Below, in pieces: positions 36,215 through 44,453 of a stretch of DNA of 64,000 bases. The stretch spans positions 1,597,501 to 1,661,500 of the forward strand of contig NZ_CP039268.1 in the NCBI RefSeq assembly GCF_009664085.1, read 5' to 3'. The translations under genes were made by a program, and so were the position numbers. Origin of the DNA: Thermochromatium tepidum ATCC 43061. Its GTDB lineage: Bacteria > Pseudomonadota > Gammaproteobacteria > Chromatiales > Chromatiaceae. Each line of letters opens with the position of its first letter. Positions within the stretch are counted from its first letter, which is position 1. The notes below the pieces were generated by a model. That model searched no databases. It was given only the letters and a program-made list of their open reading frames with translations, and was not told the DNA's origin.

Positions 36215-36299
36215 CGGTGCATTATACACCACATGGCGCACTTCGCGCGCCCGCCATTCCTCCCGCGACTCAAGTCGCGGGTTTCCTTGCGGAGGGTCT
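36039..36299 (-). mobile_element. IS200/IS605-derived mini-element (261 bp)
   Basis: Both ends match the full element at 48701-50380. 36039-36214 matches its right end and tnpB 3' end with only three differences; 36221-36299 matches its left end with a few. About 1.4 kb is deleted between, including tnpA and most of tnpB. Both subterminal hairpins are kept (36049-36067, and 36262-36281 with arms CCCGCGACT and AGTCGCGGG). The three differences in the tnpB part are all synonymous third positions. The left boundary flank on the transposon strand is CTTCAT, the same as in the full copy. Confidence 0.88.
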
Positions 36300-36396
36300 A
36301 TGAAGGGTTAACAGCCACCCCTCACGATGGAGGGGGTACAGGCAGACCCCATTCTGCGTCATTCCGTCCGGCGTGACAAGCGGTAAAAAGCGGCAC

Positions 36397-38211
36397 TCAG
36401 CCGGTCGTTGCCCGCACCGCCTGATTGAGCGCATTGGCGTCGGCATGTGGCAGCGGCAGATAGACCGCACCCATCTCACGCGCCAATTCACGCCCCTGGG
36501 GCTGCGGACGCGGCGAGGTATCGATCACCAGGGCGGCGATCTCCAGCGAGCGTACCAGACGCGCGGCGGCCAGTGCCTCCTCGGCGGCGCGGGTCCGTCC
36601 ACCGCTGCCATCGCGCGCGACATTGGCGCGACCGTCGGTCATGAGGATCAGTACTGGTGTGCCGCCACGCCGCTGCACGCCCTCGGCCAGCATCCTTCCC
36701 AGGTCGATGCCCGAAGCCAGCGGCGTGCCACCACCGCCCGGGAGGCCGGCCAGACTGCGCTTGGCGCGTACCAGCGAGCGCGTTGGCGGCAGCAACACCT
36801 CGGCCCCCTGCCCCCGGAACGCCACCAGTGCCACCTGATCGCGGCGGACATAGCAGTCGGCCAGCAACAGCTCGACCGCACCCTTGGCCTCGGCCAGACG
36901 GTGCAAGGCCGAGGAGCCGGAGGCATCGACCACGAAGATGGTGGTGCTCTCGGACTTGTGTTTGAAGCGGGTGATGCGGAAGTCGTCCGGTCGGATCTCG
37001 AGCCGGTTGGAGGCCCTTCCGGCGCGCGCGCGTTCCTCGCGACGGATGCGCTGCCAGGGCGCTGCGGCACGCAGGGTCTCGATCACGTTCAACCGCTGTC
37101 CGGCACGCGGCTCGCCGCGCAACACCCCGGCGGGACGTCCGCGCGTCGGTGCATTCTGGATCGCACCGGCCTTGCCGGTGGCGCGCGCGCGCGAGCGGCG
37201 CAGCTTGCCCATCTGGAGCTGGGCCAGCAGTCCGGCCGGGATCGCCGCCTTGGTCGCCTCTAGGATCCGGTCCTGAAGCTCCTGGGGTTCCTGCGGCTCC
37301 TGGTTGGACTGTTCTTCGTCCTGATTCGGCTCCTCTGGCTCGGGTGGCGGCGGCTCGGCGTCCGGCGGCGGCTCCATCGGCGGGAGCTGGGTGGCGCGCG
37401 GGGCGAGCACCAGGCGTCCGGCGACGGCCAGGTCCTCCTCGGTCACGGCGTCGCGGCCTTCGAGTGCGGCATGGGCGCGGGCGGCACGGGTGGCGAAGAT
37501 CGAGGCGCGCAGCGAGGGGATGCCGAGCGCCAGCGCGATGCCGCATAGCGTCTCGACCTGGGCATCGGTGATCCTGACATTGGGCAGACGCGGGCGTGCG
37601 GCGAGCACATCCTCGACACCATAGTCACAAGCGATGGTCTGGTCGTAGCGGATGCCATTGAGCTCCAGATGGAAAGCCAGGCGATCGAGCAACGCATTCG
37701 TAAGCCCCTCGTCCTCGCCCACACCCTCGTCGAGCGCCACCACGGCAAAGCGCGACGGCGTGCGCATGGCCAAGCCATCGCGTTCCAGGATCACCTCGCC
37801 CTGGTCAAAGGCCAGGTTGAGCCGGGCCACGGTCCCGGGCGCGATGCGCTCGGCCATCGCCAGCTCGACGATGCCACCGTCGGCCTCGACCAGCAATCCC
37901 TTCTCGGCCACCGGGCGCCCGGCATTGAGCGTGGCCGCCAGATCCAGTCCGCCGAGCAGTCGCCCATCCGTGACATGCAGCGGGATGCGCCGCAGGGGTG
38001 TTCCCTCGGGCTGGAGATCGCGCATGATCGACAGCCACTGGTCGCGTACCGGACCGGGGAGCGCGCGCAGCGCCACACCACCGGTCCCGACCGGATCGAT
38101 CGTCATCAGGACCGCCGCCAGCACGGCATCGTCCCAAGGCGAGGGCCCCGGACCCGAGGGGACCGCTCTAGCGCCGTCCGCGACAACAGGATTCGCGCCG
38201 AGCGTGGTCAT
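36397..38211 (-). CDS. bchD: Magnesium chelatase subunit D
   Basis: AAA+ platform subunit of the BchI-BchD-BchH complex that inserts Mg2+ into protoporphyrin IX at the start of bacteriochlorophyll synthesis. It is 604 residues. The N-terminal AAA-like module (about 1-270) has degenerate nucleotide motifs. A Pro/Glu/Gln-rich linker (about 275-314) follows. The C-terminal von Willebrand A domain carries the metal site DASGSS near residue 427 and TDGRANVARDG. The ATG overlaps the bchI stop (ATGA), so the two are translationally coupled. The 97-nt stretch up to the IS-derived element at 36299 shows no feature. Confidence 0.97.
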   Translation of the reverse strand: MTTLGANPVVADGARAVPSGPGPSPWDDAVLAAVLMTIDPVGTGGVALRALPGPVRDQWLSIMRDLQPEGTPLRRIPLHVTDGRLLGGLDLAATLNAGRPVAEKGLLVEADGGIVELAMAERIAPGTVARLNLAFDQGEVILERDGLAMRTPSRFAVVALDEGVGEDEGLTNALLDRLAFHLELNGIRYDQTIACDYGVEDVLAARPRLPNVRITDAQVETLCGIALALGIPSLRASIFATRAARAHAALEGRDAVTEEDLAVAGRLVLAPRATQLPPMEPPPDAEPPPPEPEEPNQDEEQSNQEPQEPQELQDRILEATKAAIPAGLLAQLQMGKLRRSRARATGKAGAIQNAPTRGRPAGVLRGEPRAGQRLNVIETLRAAAPWQRIRREERARAGRASNRLEIRPDDFRITRFKHKSESTTIFVVDASGSSALHRLAEAKGAVELLLADCYVRRDQVALVAFRGQGAEVLLPPTRSLVRAKRSLAGLPGGGGTPLASGIDLGRMLAEGVQRRGGTPVLILMTDGRANVARDGSGGRTRAAEEALAAARLVRSLEIAALVIDTSPRPQPQGRELAREMGAVYLPLPHADANALNQAVRATTG

Positions 38212-39236
38212 TCGCCGAACAGCTCCTTGATCGCGCGCTCGACCCGGCTGGTCGAGCCAGACTCATCGAGCGGGTCACGACGCAGACGATGGCGCAGCGC
38301 CGAGACGGCGATGGTCTTGACATGCTCGATGGTGACGGTCCTGTCGCCCTGGAGTGCCGCCAGGGCGCGCGCCGCGCGGATCACGGTCAGCTCGCCGCGC
38401 AGACCGTCGGTCCCGAGCTTGATGCAGAGCTTGGCCGTTTCTTCGAGCGTCCGGTCTGGCACCTCGACCTCGGGCAGCAGCTTTTTGGCCTTCTGGATCT
38501 GGCGGCTGATCTTGGCGTCCTTGCCCTTCCACTTCTCGACGAAGGCGACGGGATCGCGCTCGAACTCGTCGCGCAGACGCACCACCTGCATACGGGTGGG
38601 GAGATCGGTCGGCGTCTTGACCTCGACTGAGAGACCGAAGCGATCCTGCAACTGAGGTCGCAGCTCACCCTCTTCCGGGTTGCCCGAGCCGACCAGAACG
38701 AAACGCGCCGGATGACGTACGCTCAGTCCCTCGCGCTCGACCAGGTTTTGACCCGAAGCGGCCACGTCCAAGAGCGAGTCGACCAGATGGTCTTCGAGCA
38801 GATTGACCTCATCGATATAGAGAAAACCGCGATGGGCGCGCGCCAAGAGACCTGGCTCGAACGCCTTTTCGCCCCTGGTCAGGGCGCGTTCTAGATCGAG
38901 CGCACCGATGACGCGGTCCTCGGTAGCGCCAAGCGGTAGATCCACCACAGGGACTGGCACCTGCCGGCTCTTGAGGGTCCCATGCTTGGCCTTTTTGGTA
39001 CGGCACTCCTCGCACAGATAGTCGTCGCTGGCCTCGGGGTCGCAGTTATAAGGGCAATCGGCGGCACGCATCTTCGGCAGCAGGGCAGCCAGTCCACGGA
39101 TAGCGGTGGATTTACCCGTACCACGATCACCGAAGACGAGCACGCCGCCGATGGAGGGATCGATGGCCGCCATCAGCAGGGAGCGTTTCATCTCTTCCTG
39201 GGCGACGATGGCGGAAAAGGGAAAAGGGATGGGCAT
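38208..39236 (-). CDS. bchI: Magnesium chelatase ATPase subunit I
   Basis: AAA+ ATPase that drives Mg2+ insertion into protoporphyrin IX with BchD and BchH. It is 342 residues from the ATG at 39236 (MPIPFPFSAIVAQEEMK); upstream in-frame codons to 39320 have no family similarity. Walker A is GDRGTGKST (36-44) and Walker B is GFLYIDEVNLLEDH. Sensor and arginine-finger motifs lie around GSGNPEEGELRPQLQDRFGL. The cysteines in CPYNCDPEASDDYLCEECRT form the variable insertion typical of BchI. I found no TGT-N12-ACA (CrtJ/PpsR) site upstream. Confidence 0.98.
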   Translation of the reverse strand: MPIPFPFSAIVAQEEMKRSLLMAAIDPSIGGVLVFGDRGTGKSTAIRGLAALLPKMRAADCPYNCDPEASDDYLCEECRTKKAKHGTLKSRQVPVPVVDLPLGATEDRVIGALDLERALTRGEKAFEPGLLARAHRGFLYIDEVNLLEDHLVDSLLDVAASGQNLVEREGLSVRHPARFVLVGSGNPEEGELRPQLQDRFGLSVEVKTPTDLPTRMQVVRLRDEFERDPVAFVEKWKGKDAKISRQIQKAKKLLPEVEVPDRTLEETAKLCIKLGTDGLRGELTVIRAARALAALQGDRTVTIEHVKTIAVSALRHRLRRDPLDESGSTSRVERAIKELFGE

Positions 39237-39409
39237 ACGTGGCGAACCTGGTTCGTATTTGATCGGACAGAAAGATCCAACCCGCACCGACAAGCCGGCA
39301 GGTACGGGCGCGAAAATCAAGCCTGCGACCCTAGCGCCCCTGGGTAGGAGAGGTCAAGTTCCAAACGTATCGGCCACAAGTCCGGCGCACGGATGACGTA
39401 CAATGCACC

Positions 39410-39426
39410 GACCCGACTCTCGGGTC
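39410..39426 (+). promoter_or_regulatory. Leader hairpin upstream of bciB
   Basis: GACCCGA and TCGGGTC form a 7-bp stem with a 3-nt loop, just upstream of a small leader frame. It has no following T-run, so it is not a terminator by itself. Confidence 0.4.
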
Positions 39427-39452
39427 TCTCAACAGATGAAGGAGGACACCGC

Positions 39453-39485
39453 ATGACCTTTTTTACCACCGAGGCCGAGGCATGA
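39453..39485 (+). CDS. 10-residue leader frame overlapping bciB start
   Basis: A short frame, MTFFTTEAEA*, has a strong ribosome site (GAAGGAGGA, 6 nt before the ATG). It ends in an ATGA overlap with the bciB start codon. The ribosome site is far better than anything directly in front of bciB, so bciB translation probably depends on reinitiation after this peptide. Whether the peptide itself matters is unknown. Confidence 0.5.
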   Translation: MTFFTTEAEA

Positions 39486-40753
39486 TCGACACCCCACTCG
39501 CCCCCCAGGACCTCGGCCCCTCCAAGGGGCTCCACACCATCTCGCTTTTGAGCAGCGACGAGCGGCTCCAGGGTCGGCCCAAGCTCTGTAGCGACTGCGG
39601 GTTGTGCGACAGTGCGCTCAAGACGCGGATGTCCTCGGCCTGCCTTTTCGTGCGCAACCAGACCACCGAGATCGAGCAGCGCCTGCACGGTCGCACGCGC
39701 CGACCCGACGATGAGCTGCACTTCGGCATCCATCGTGCCCAGTATGCCGCCCGGATGCGCCACCCCAACCCCAAGGCCCAATGGACCGGCATCGTCACCG
39801 CGCTCGGCGCGCGTCTGCTCGAACAGGACCAGGTCGAGGCGGTCATCACCACGGGCGCTGCCCCGGGGACCAGGTTCAAGTCCGAGCCGGTCCTCGCGCG
39901 TACTCCGGCAGAGGTCCTCGCCACCGCCGGCAACAAGCCCTGTCTGTCGCCCACGCTGTGTCTGCTCGATCAGGTACGTGATCAGGGCATCCGGCGTCTG
40001 GCGGTCATCGGCACCAGCTGTCAGGTGCATATGTTGCGTGCACTCGAGCCCGAACTGGGGCTCGAAACGCTCTTTGTCATCGGCATCCCCTGTAGCGACA
40101 ACGTCACCTATCCGGATCTGGAATATTTCCTGACCCAGGTCTCGCGCTCGCCCCAGACCATCGTGCACTACGAGTTCATGCAGGACTTCAGCCTCTGGAT
40201 CCGCCACGAGGATGGGCGCAAGGAGCGCGTCAATTTCATCGACTTCCCGATGGACAAGCTGCATGGGATCTTCCCGTCGTCCTGTCTGTCCTGCTTCGAC
40301 TATCCGAACGCCCTGGCCGACCTCACCATCGGCTACATGGGTGCAACGCTTGGTTGGCAATGGGTGCTCGTGCGCACCGCGCTCGGCGCTGAGCTGTTCG
40401 AACGGATCCGCCCCGAGCTGGAGCTCGGTGAACTGACCTCACGCGGTGACCGCAGACGCGGCATGCCGCACTATATCCAGCGACTGACCCAGCCGCCGGG
40501 GTCCAAGAGACCGCCGTTTCTGGTGCGCCAGCTCGTGGCCTACCTACAGCGCACCCGCGGCCCAAAGGGGCTCGAATTCGCACGCGCCATCATCGAGATG
40601 AAGCTCCTGCGCAATCTGAATTATGTCCGTAGCCAGTTTCCGCGCTTCGAGGCGCGGGTGGTGCCCGCGCATGTCTATCAGACGCTCGAACCCTATGCCG
40701 ACAACTATCAGGCGGTCTTCGGGCGCCCCCTAGCCCCCCAAGCCGAGGTATGA
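39482..40753 (+). CDS. bciB: 8-vinyl reductase BciB (FrhB-type ferredoxin-dependent)
   Basis: Flavin and iron-sulfur protein of the coenzyme F420 hydrogenase beta-subunit family, 423 residues. The N-terminal iron-sulfur motif CSDCGLC gives Cys36, Cys39 and Cys42, and Cys54 follows. The central FrhB domains contain VIGTSCQVHMLRALE and FVIGIPCSDNV, and a late CLSCFDYPNALADLTIGYMG block binds further cluster ligands. In phototrophs this family includes BciB, which reduces the C8 vinyl group of divinyl (proto)chlorophyllide with ferredoxin. Its position divergent from bchI-bchD supports that call; another FrhB-type reductase is the main alternative. Confidence 0.85.
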   Translation: MIDTPLAPQDLGPSKGLHTISLLSSDERLQGRPKLCSDCGLCDSALKTRMSSACLFVRNQTTEIEQRLHGRTRRPDDELHFGIHRAQYAARMRHPNPKAQWTGIVTALGARLLEQDQVEAVITTGAAPGTRFKSEPVLARTPAEVLATAGNKPCLSPTLCLLDQVRDQGIRRLAVIGTSCQVHMLRALEPELGLETLFVIGIPCSDNVTYPDLEYFLTQVSRSPQTIVHYEFMQDFSLWIRHEDGRKERVNFIDFPMDKLHGIFPSSCLSCFDYPNALADLTIGYMGATLGWQWVLVRTALGAELFERIRPELELGELTSRGDRRRGMPHYIQRLTQPPGSKRPPFLVRQLVAYLQRTRGPKGLEFARAIIEMKLLRNLNYVRSQFPRFEARVVPAHVYQTLEPYADNYQAVFGRPLAPQAEV

Positions 40754-41745
40754 GACTGATCCGCGGCCTGCACAATCTGCGCCCTACCGATCGCGGCTGT
40801 GTCGCGACCATCGGTAACTTCGACGGGGTGCACCTGGGGCACCGTGCGATCCTCCAGCGTCTGCTCGCCCGCGGGCGCGAGCTGGGTCTGTCGGCGACCG
40901 TGATCACCTTCGAGCCCCAACCGCTGGAGGTGTTTGCACCCGAATCGGCGCCAGCCCGGCTGACCTCTCTGCGCGAAAAGCTCCAGGCATTGCGTGCAAA
41001 CAACATCGAGCGGGTGTTGGTTCTCGAGTTCGGCCCGAAGCTCGCAGCAATGTCGGCGCCTGAGTTCGTTGAGCGCCTGCTGATCGAGGGGCTCGGGGTG
41101 CGTTTTCTGCTGGTCGGCGACGATTTTCGCTTCGGACGGGGGCGTGCGGGCGATTTCGCGCTGCTGCGCGCGATGGGGCAGGCGGCCGCGGCGAAGGGGG
41201 CCGGATTCGCGGTCGAGGACCTGCACACCATCACCCAGGGCGCCGAGCGCATCAGCAGCACCCGGGTGCGCGAGGCCCTGGCGCGCGGCGATCTGGAGCA
41301 GGCACGACATCTGCTTGGACGGCCCTATTGCCTGGAAGGGCGGGTGGTGCATGGCGACAAGCGCGGGCGTGCGCTCGGTTTTCCGACGGCCAATATCGCG
41401 CTGCGGCGGCGTGTCAGCCCAGTGCGCGGGGTCTATGCGGTACGGGTGCGCGGACTCGGGCCGAACCCCTGGCCCGGAGTGGCCAATATCGGCACCCGCC
41501 CGACGCTCGCTGGAACCACCGCGCGTCTCGAGGTCCATCTGTTCGACTGCGACGACGTGCTCTATGGTCGGCACCTCGAGGTCGAGTTGGTACTGCGTCT
41601 GCGCGACGAACGGCGGTTTGACTCGGTCGAGGCGCTGCGGGCCCAGATTCGGCGCGATGTCGCGGCAGCGCGGGCCTTTCTTGAGTCTCAAGCATGGCTT
41701 GACCCCGGCTCGCCCCCACCGGAGGCCGCCGATCCCGACGCTTAA
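40750..41745 (+). CDS. ribF: Bifunctional riboflavin kinase/FAD synthetase
   Basis: Converts riboflavin to FMN and FMN to FAD. It is 331 residues. The N-terminal FMN adenylyltransferase domain (about 15-170) has IGNFDGVHLGH and SSTRVREAL. The C-terminal kinase domain (about 185-310) has GDKRGRALGFPTANI and GVANIGTRPT. The ATG overlaps the bciB stop (ATGA), so it is translated with bciB. In many Gammaproteobacteria ribF sits between murJ and ileS; here it is linked to a flavin-dependent photosynthesis gene instead. Confidence 0.96.
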   Translation: MRLIRGLHNLRPTDRGCVATIGNFDGVHLGHRAILQRLLARGRELGLSATVITFEPQPLEVFAPESAPARLTSLREKLQALRANNIERVLVLEFGPKLAAMSAPEFVERLLIEGLGVRFLLVGDDFRFGRGRAGDFALLRAMGQAAAAKGAGFAVEDLHTITQGAERISSTRVREALARGDLEQARHLLGRPYCLEGRVVHGDKRGRALGFPTANIALRRRVSPVRGVYAVRVRGLGPNPWPGVANIGTRPTLAGTTARLEVHLFDCDDVLYGRHLEVELVLRLRDERRFDSVEALRAQIRRDVAAARAFLESQAWLDPGSPPPEAADPDA

Positions 41746-41753
41746 AAAAATCT

Positions 41754-41781
41754 ACCCTCGACACCTAAAAAACTCGAGGGT
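41754..41781 (-). terminator. Terminator-like hairpin between ribF and fimT
   Basis: Perfect 8-bp arms ACCCTCGA and TCGAGGGT with a 12-nt loop. On the minus strand it is followed by AGATTTTTTT, so the T-run favours leftward termination. On the plus strand it follows ribF directly but lacks a T-run. It may insulate the ribF and pilin operons. Confidence 0.5.
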
Positions 41782-41842
41782 CGTGCCGATTCTGATCTAG
41801 ACTTTTGGATAATCCGATCGACTTTCACACCCGGGGGGACTG

Positions 41843-42421
41843 ATGAGGTCAAGTACACGGGGGTTTGGATTGGTCGAGCTGATGGTCACCCTCAGCGTGG
41901 TGGTCATCCTGATGGCGGTCGCCGTCCCGAGCTTTCGCGACACCTTCATCCGCAACCGCCTGACCAGTCAGGTCAATACCTTCATGGCCGCACTTACTTA
42001 CGCGCGCGCCGAGGCCATCCGCCGCGGCCAATCCGTCACCCTGTGTAAGAGCAGCGATGGTCAGAGCTGCACGAGCAGTGGCAAGAACTGGGAGATCGGT
42101 TGGATCGCCTTTGTCGATCGCGACTCCAATGGCACGCGCGCGACCGGCTCGACGAGCACCGAGACCCTGCTGCGCGCCTGGCCCGCCCTCCCTACGGGCT
42201 ACACCCTAAGGCCCAATCAAAACTTCGACAACTTCCTGCGCTACACCCCGCGCGGAGAGGCCAACAATCTCGGCACCTTTGCCCTGTGTCACGACAACCA
42301 ACGGGTCGGGGCCAAGGCGATCGTCATCACCCTTCTGCGCCCGCGGCTGGGACACGACAGCAACAACAACCGGATCCCCGAAAACGACTCCGGTGATATC
42401 GCGAGCTGTTTTACGTCATGA
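41843..42421 (+). CDS. GspH/FimT-type minor pseudopilin
   Basis: Type IV pilus minor pilin, 192 residues. The prepilin peptidase site is RGFGLVELM: cleavage after Gly7, with Glu at +5 of the mature protein. A hydrophobic helix (about 8-32) follows, and then a GspH/FimT-like globular domain with paired cysteines. GGGGGA precedes the ATG. It is the first gene of a six-gene pilin operon in which the first five genes overlap or nearly overlap. Minor pilins prime pilus assembly in the inner membrane. I saw no clear sigma54 promoter in front of it. Confidence 0.88.
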   Translation: MRSSTRGFGLVELMVTLSVVVILMAVAVPSFRDTFIRNRLTSQVNTFMAALTYARAEAIRRGQSVTLCKSSDGQSCTSSGKNWEIGWIAFVDRDSNGTRATGSTSTETLLRAWPALPTGYTLRPNQNFDNFLRYTPRGEANNLGTFALCHDNQRVGAKAIVITLLRPRLGHDSNNNRIPENDSGDIASCFTS

Positions 42422-42864
42422 ACAGGACATCTGGCTTTACCCTCATCGAGGTCTTGGTGGCCATCGTCGTGCTTGGGGCGGGGTTGTTGGGGCTAGCCGC
42501 ACTCCAGGGTCAGGCGCTCAAGGCCAACTCCAGCGCCCTGCAGCGCAGTCAGGCGGTGATGCTCGCCTATTTCATGCTGGATGCCATGCGTGCCAACCCC
42601 ACGGCGGCCAGGAATGGAGACTATGACCTGGGGACACCGGGGTCGCCTGACACCCCGCACTGTACGGCCCCAACCGCAAGCAACCTCGTCACCCGCGATC
42701 AGGCCGCCTGGTTGACCGCGCTCAAGACGAATCTCGGCAATGCCAATACCACCTGCGGGCTGATCGCCTGTAGTAGCGCCAGCTGCACCGTCAAGGTGTT
42801 TTGGGACGATAGCCGCGCCGGCGGTGCGAGTGCACAGGTCATCGAGGTCACGAGCCGCTTATGA
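42418..42864 (+). CDS. pilV: Type IV pilus minor pilin PilV
   Basis: 148 residues. The N-terminus TSGFTLIEVLVAIVVLGAGL is a type III prepilin signal, with cleavage after Gly6 and Glu at +5. The following LLGLAALQGQALKANSSALQ and RSQA are typical of PilV. The C-terminal domain has several cysteines (CGLIACSSASC). The start overlaps the upstream stop (ATGA). Confidence 0.9.
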   Translation: MNRTSGFTLIEVLVAIVVLGAGLLGLAALQGQALKANSSALQRSQAVMLAYFMLDAMRANPTAARNGDYDLGTPGSPDTPHCTAPTASNLVTRDQAAWLTALKTNLGNANTTCGLIACSSASCTVKVFWDDSRAGGASAQVIEVTSRL

Positions 42865-43904
42865 ACCCGCTGCGATTTTCAAACCACCGTCAGGCCGGGT
42901 TTAGCCTGGTCGAGCTGATGATCGCCTTGGTCCTGGGGCTTCTGGTCACAGGCGCGGTGATGGGGGTCTTTCTCTCCAACCAGCAGATCCAGCGTCAAAA
43001 CGAGGGGCTGGCCCGGATGCAAGAGAGCGCCCGCTATGCCTTCGAGGTGCTGTCCCGCTCGATCCGCGAGGCCGGCGGGATCCCCTGCGGCTCAGGACTC
43101 AGGGTCTCAAACGTCCTCAATCCTCCCAGCCAGTGGTGGGCAGACTGGGCGAACAATACGATCCGGGGGTATGCAGGGGGCGATGCCACCTTCCCGCGGG
43201 CCTTCGGCACCGCGGCAGGCGACCGGGTCTCAGGGACCGAGGCCATCGTCGTTTTGAGCGGCACCGGTAGCGAGGGGCTCATCATCGTCGATCACAATGC
43301 CCCCGCCGCCGAGTTCAAGGTCAATACCACAGCGCACGGGATCGTGGATGGCGACATCTTGTTGGTGTGTGATTATGACCACGCGGCCATCTTACAGACC
43401 ACCAACGCCAGCAGCAGCACTGTCACCATCGTCCATAACACCGGCACTTCCGGGGTCTCGCCGGGCAATTGCAGCAAGTATCTCGGCTGGCCGGTGCCCT
43501 CAACATGCGGAAGCTCCGGGCCGGGCTCCGATCCGCCCTCCTACACGTTTGAAAAAAACGGCTTTATCAGCAAGCTCCAAGCCACGGGCTGGTACATCGG
43601 TCATAACGGACGGGGCGGGCGCTCGCTCTATCGTCTGCGGCTCCAAAACAACAGCGGCAGCGCCTTGGCCTCGGCCGAGGAGGTCGCCGAGGGCATCACC
43701 GATTTACAGTTCCAGTATCTACGCCGGGTGGCTGGCGGCCTGGCCGATTCTTATGTCGCTGCAAGCTCGATCACCGACTGGTCGGAGGTCGTCGCGGTGC
43801 GACTGACCCTGATCACCCGCACCCTGGAGTCCGTGGGCACCGATCAGCAGCCGATCGAGCGGCAGTGGCCTACCGTCGTCACCCTCAGGAATCGCCAGCC
43901 ATGA
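42861..43904 (+). CDS. pilW: Type IV pilus minor pilin PilW
   Basis: 347 residues. The prepilin site is QAGFSLVELMIALVLG, with cleavage after Gly13 and Glu at +5. The next part, SNQQIQRQNEGLARMQESAR followed by YAFEVLSRSIREAGG, is the PilW signature. A long C-terminal domain follows, ending in a region similar to pilus-assembly PilW proteins (EGITDLQFQYLRRV). Start by ATGA overlap with pilV. Confidence 0.9.
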   Translation: MNPLRFSNHRQAGFSLVELMIALVLGLLVTGAVMGVFLSNQQIQRQNEGLARMQESARYAFEVLSRSIREAGGIPCGSGLRVSNVLNPPSQWWADWANNTIRGYAGGDATFPRAFGTAAGDRVSGTEAIVVLSGTGSEGLIIVDHNAPAAEFKVNTTAHGIVDGDILLVCDYDHAAILQTTNASSSTVTIVHNTGTSGVSPGNCSKYLGWPVPSTCGSSGPGSDPPSYTFEKNGFISKLQATGWYIGHNGRGGRSLYRLRLQNNSGSALASAEEVAEGITDLQFQYLRRVAGGLADSYVAASSITDWSEVVAVRLTLITRTLESVGTDQQPIERQWPTVVTLRNRQP

Positions 43905-44440
43905 GCGCCGAAATCCCAGCGTCCATTCGCCATCAGGGCGGTGCGGCCCTGATCGTCGCCCTGCTCTTTTTGTTGCTTATCACCCTAATCGGGGTGACCG
44001 GGCAGCAGAATGTGGCCCTCGAGGAACGGATGAGCGCCACTGCCCAGGATCGCAACCTCGCCTTCCAGGCTGCCGAGTCGGCGCTGCGCCAGGCCGAGTC
44101 CGTCGCCGCGACCAAACCGACCCCAGGTTACACCGACGCGGACAATACCTGTCCCAGCAGCGCCATCAACAACTGTAGCTCCGGTGTCTGCCCACCGCCC
44201 GACAAAGACTGCCAGCCGCGCTGGCTCGCGTCCGGGTTTAACGGCTGGGCCAATGCCGCTGCAATGGGGATCGCCGGTACCCCGCAGTACTTCATCGAGT
44301 ATCTGGGCGACACCTTCAACTGCAGCGACGGGGGTTCGAGCGACCCTAAGAATTGCAAACGCTATCGGGTCACCGCGCGCAGCAATCCGGGGGCAGAACG
44401 CGCCTCCGTGACACTGCAATCCATCTATGCGACGGATTAG
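43901..44440 (+). CDS. pilX: Type IV pilus minor pilin PilX
   Basis: 179 residues from the ATG at 43901, overlapping the pilW stop. The N-terminus HQGGAALIVALLFLLLITLI is the PilX-type hydrophobic segment, which lacks the usual Glu at +5. The segment EERMSATAQDRNLAFQAAES, ending ALRQAE, is the PilX N-terminal domain. The C-terminus has paired cysteines. In-frame codons upstream to 43865 lie inside pilW and are not needed. Confidence 0.9.
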   Translation: MSAEIPASIRHQGGAALIVALLFLLLITLIGVTGQQNVALEERMSATAQDRNLAFQAAESALRQAESVAATKPTPGYTDADNTCPSSAINNCSSGVCPPPDKDCQPRWLASGFNGWANAAAMGIAGTPQYFIEYLGDTFNCSDGGSSDPKNCKRYRVTARSNPGAERASVTLQSIYATD

Positions 44441-44453
44441 AGGGCCTAAAACC

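Noticed and set aside
36070-36273. 67-residue minus-strand frame inside the mini-element
   Set aside because: It is the in-frame remnant of tnpB joined to the left end; the zinc ribbon is broken and the catalytic core absent, so the RNA is the more likely product.
39237-39452. CrtJ/PpsR operator (TGT-N12-ACA) upstream of bchI or bciB
   Set aside because: No TGT occurs on the plus strand in this gap, so no site of that form exists.
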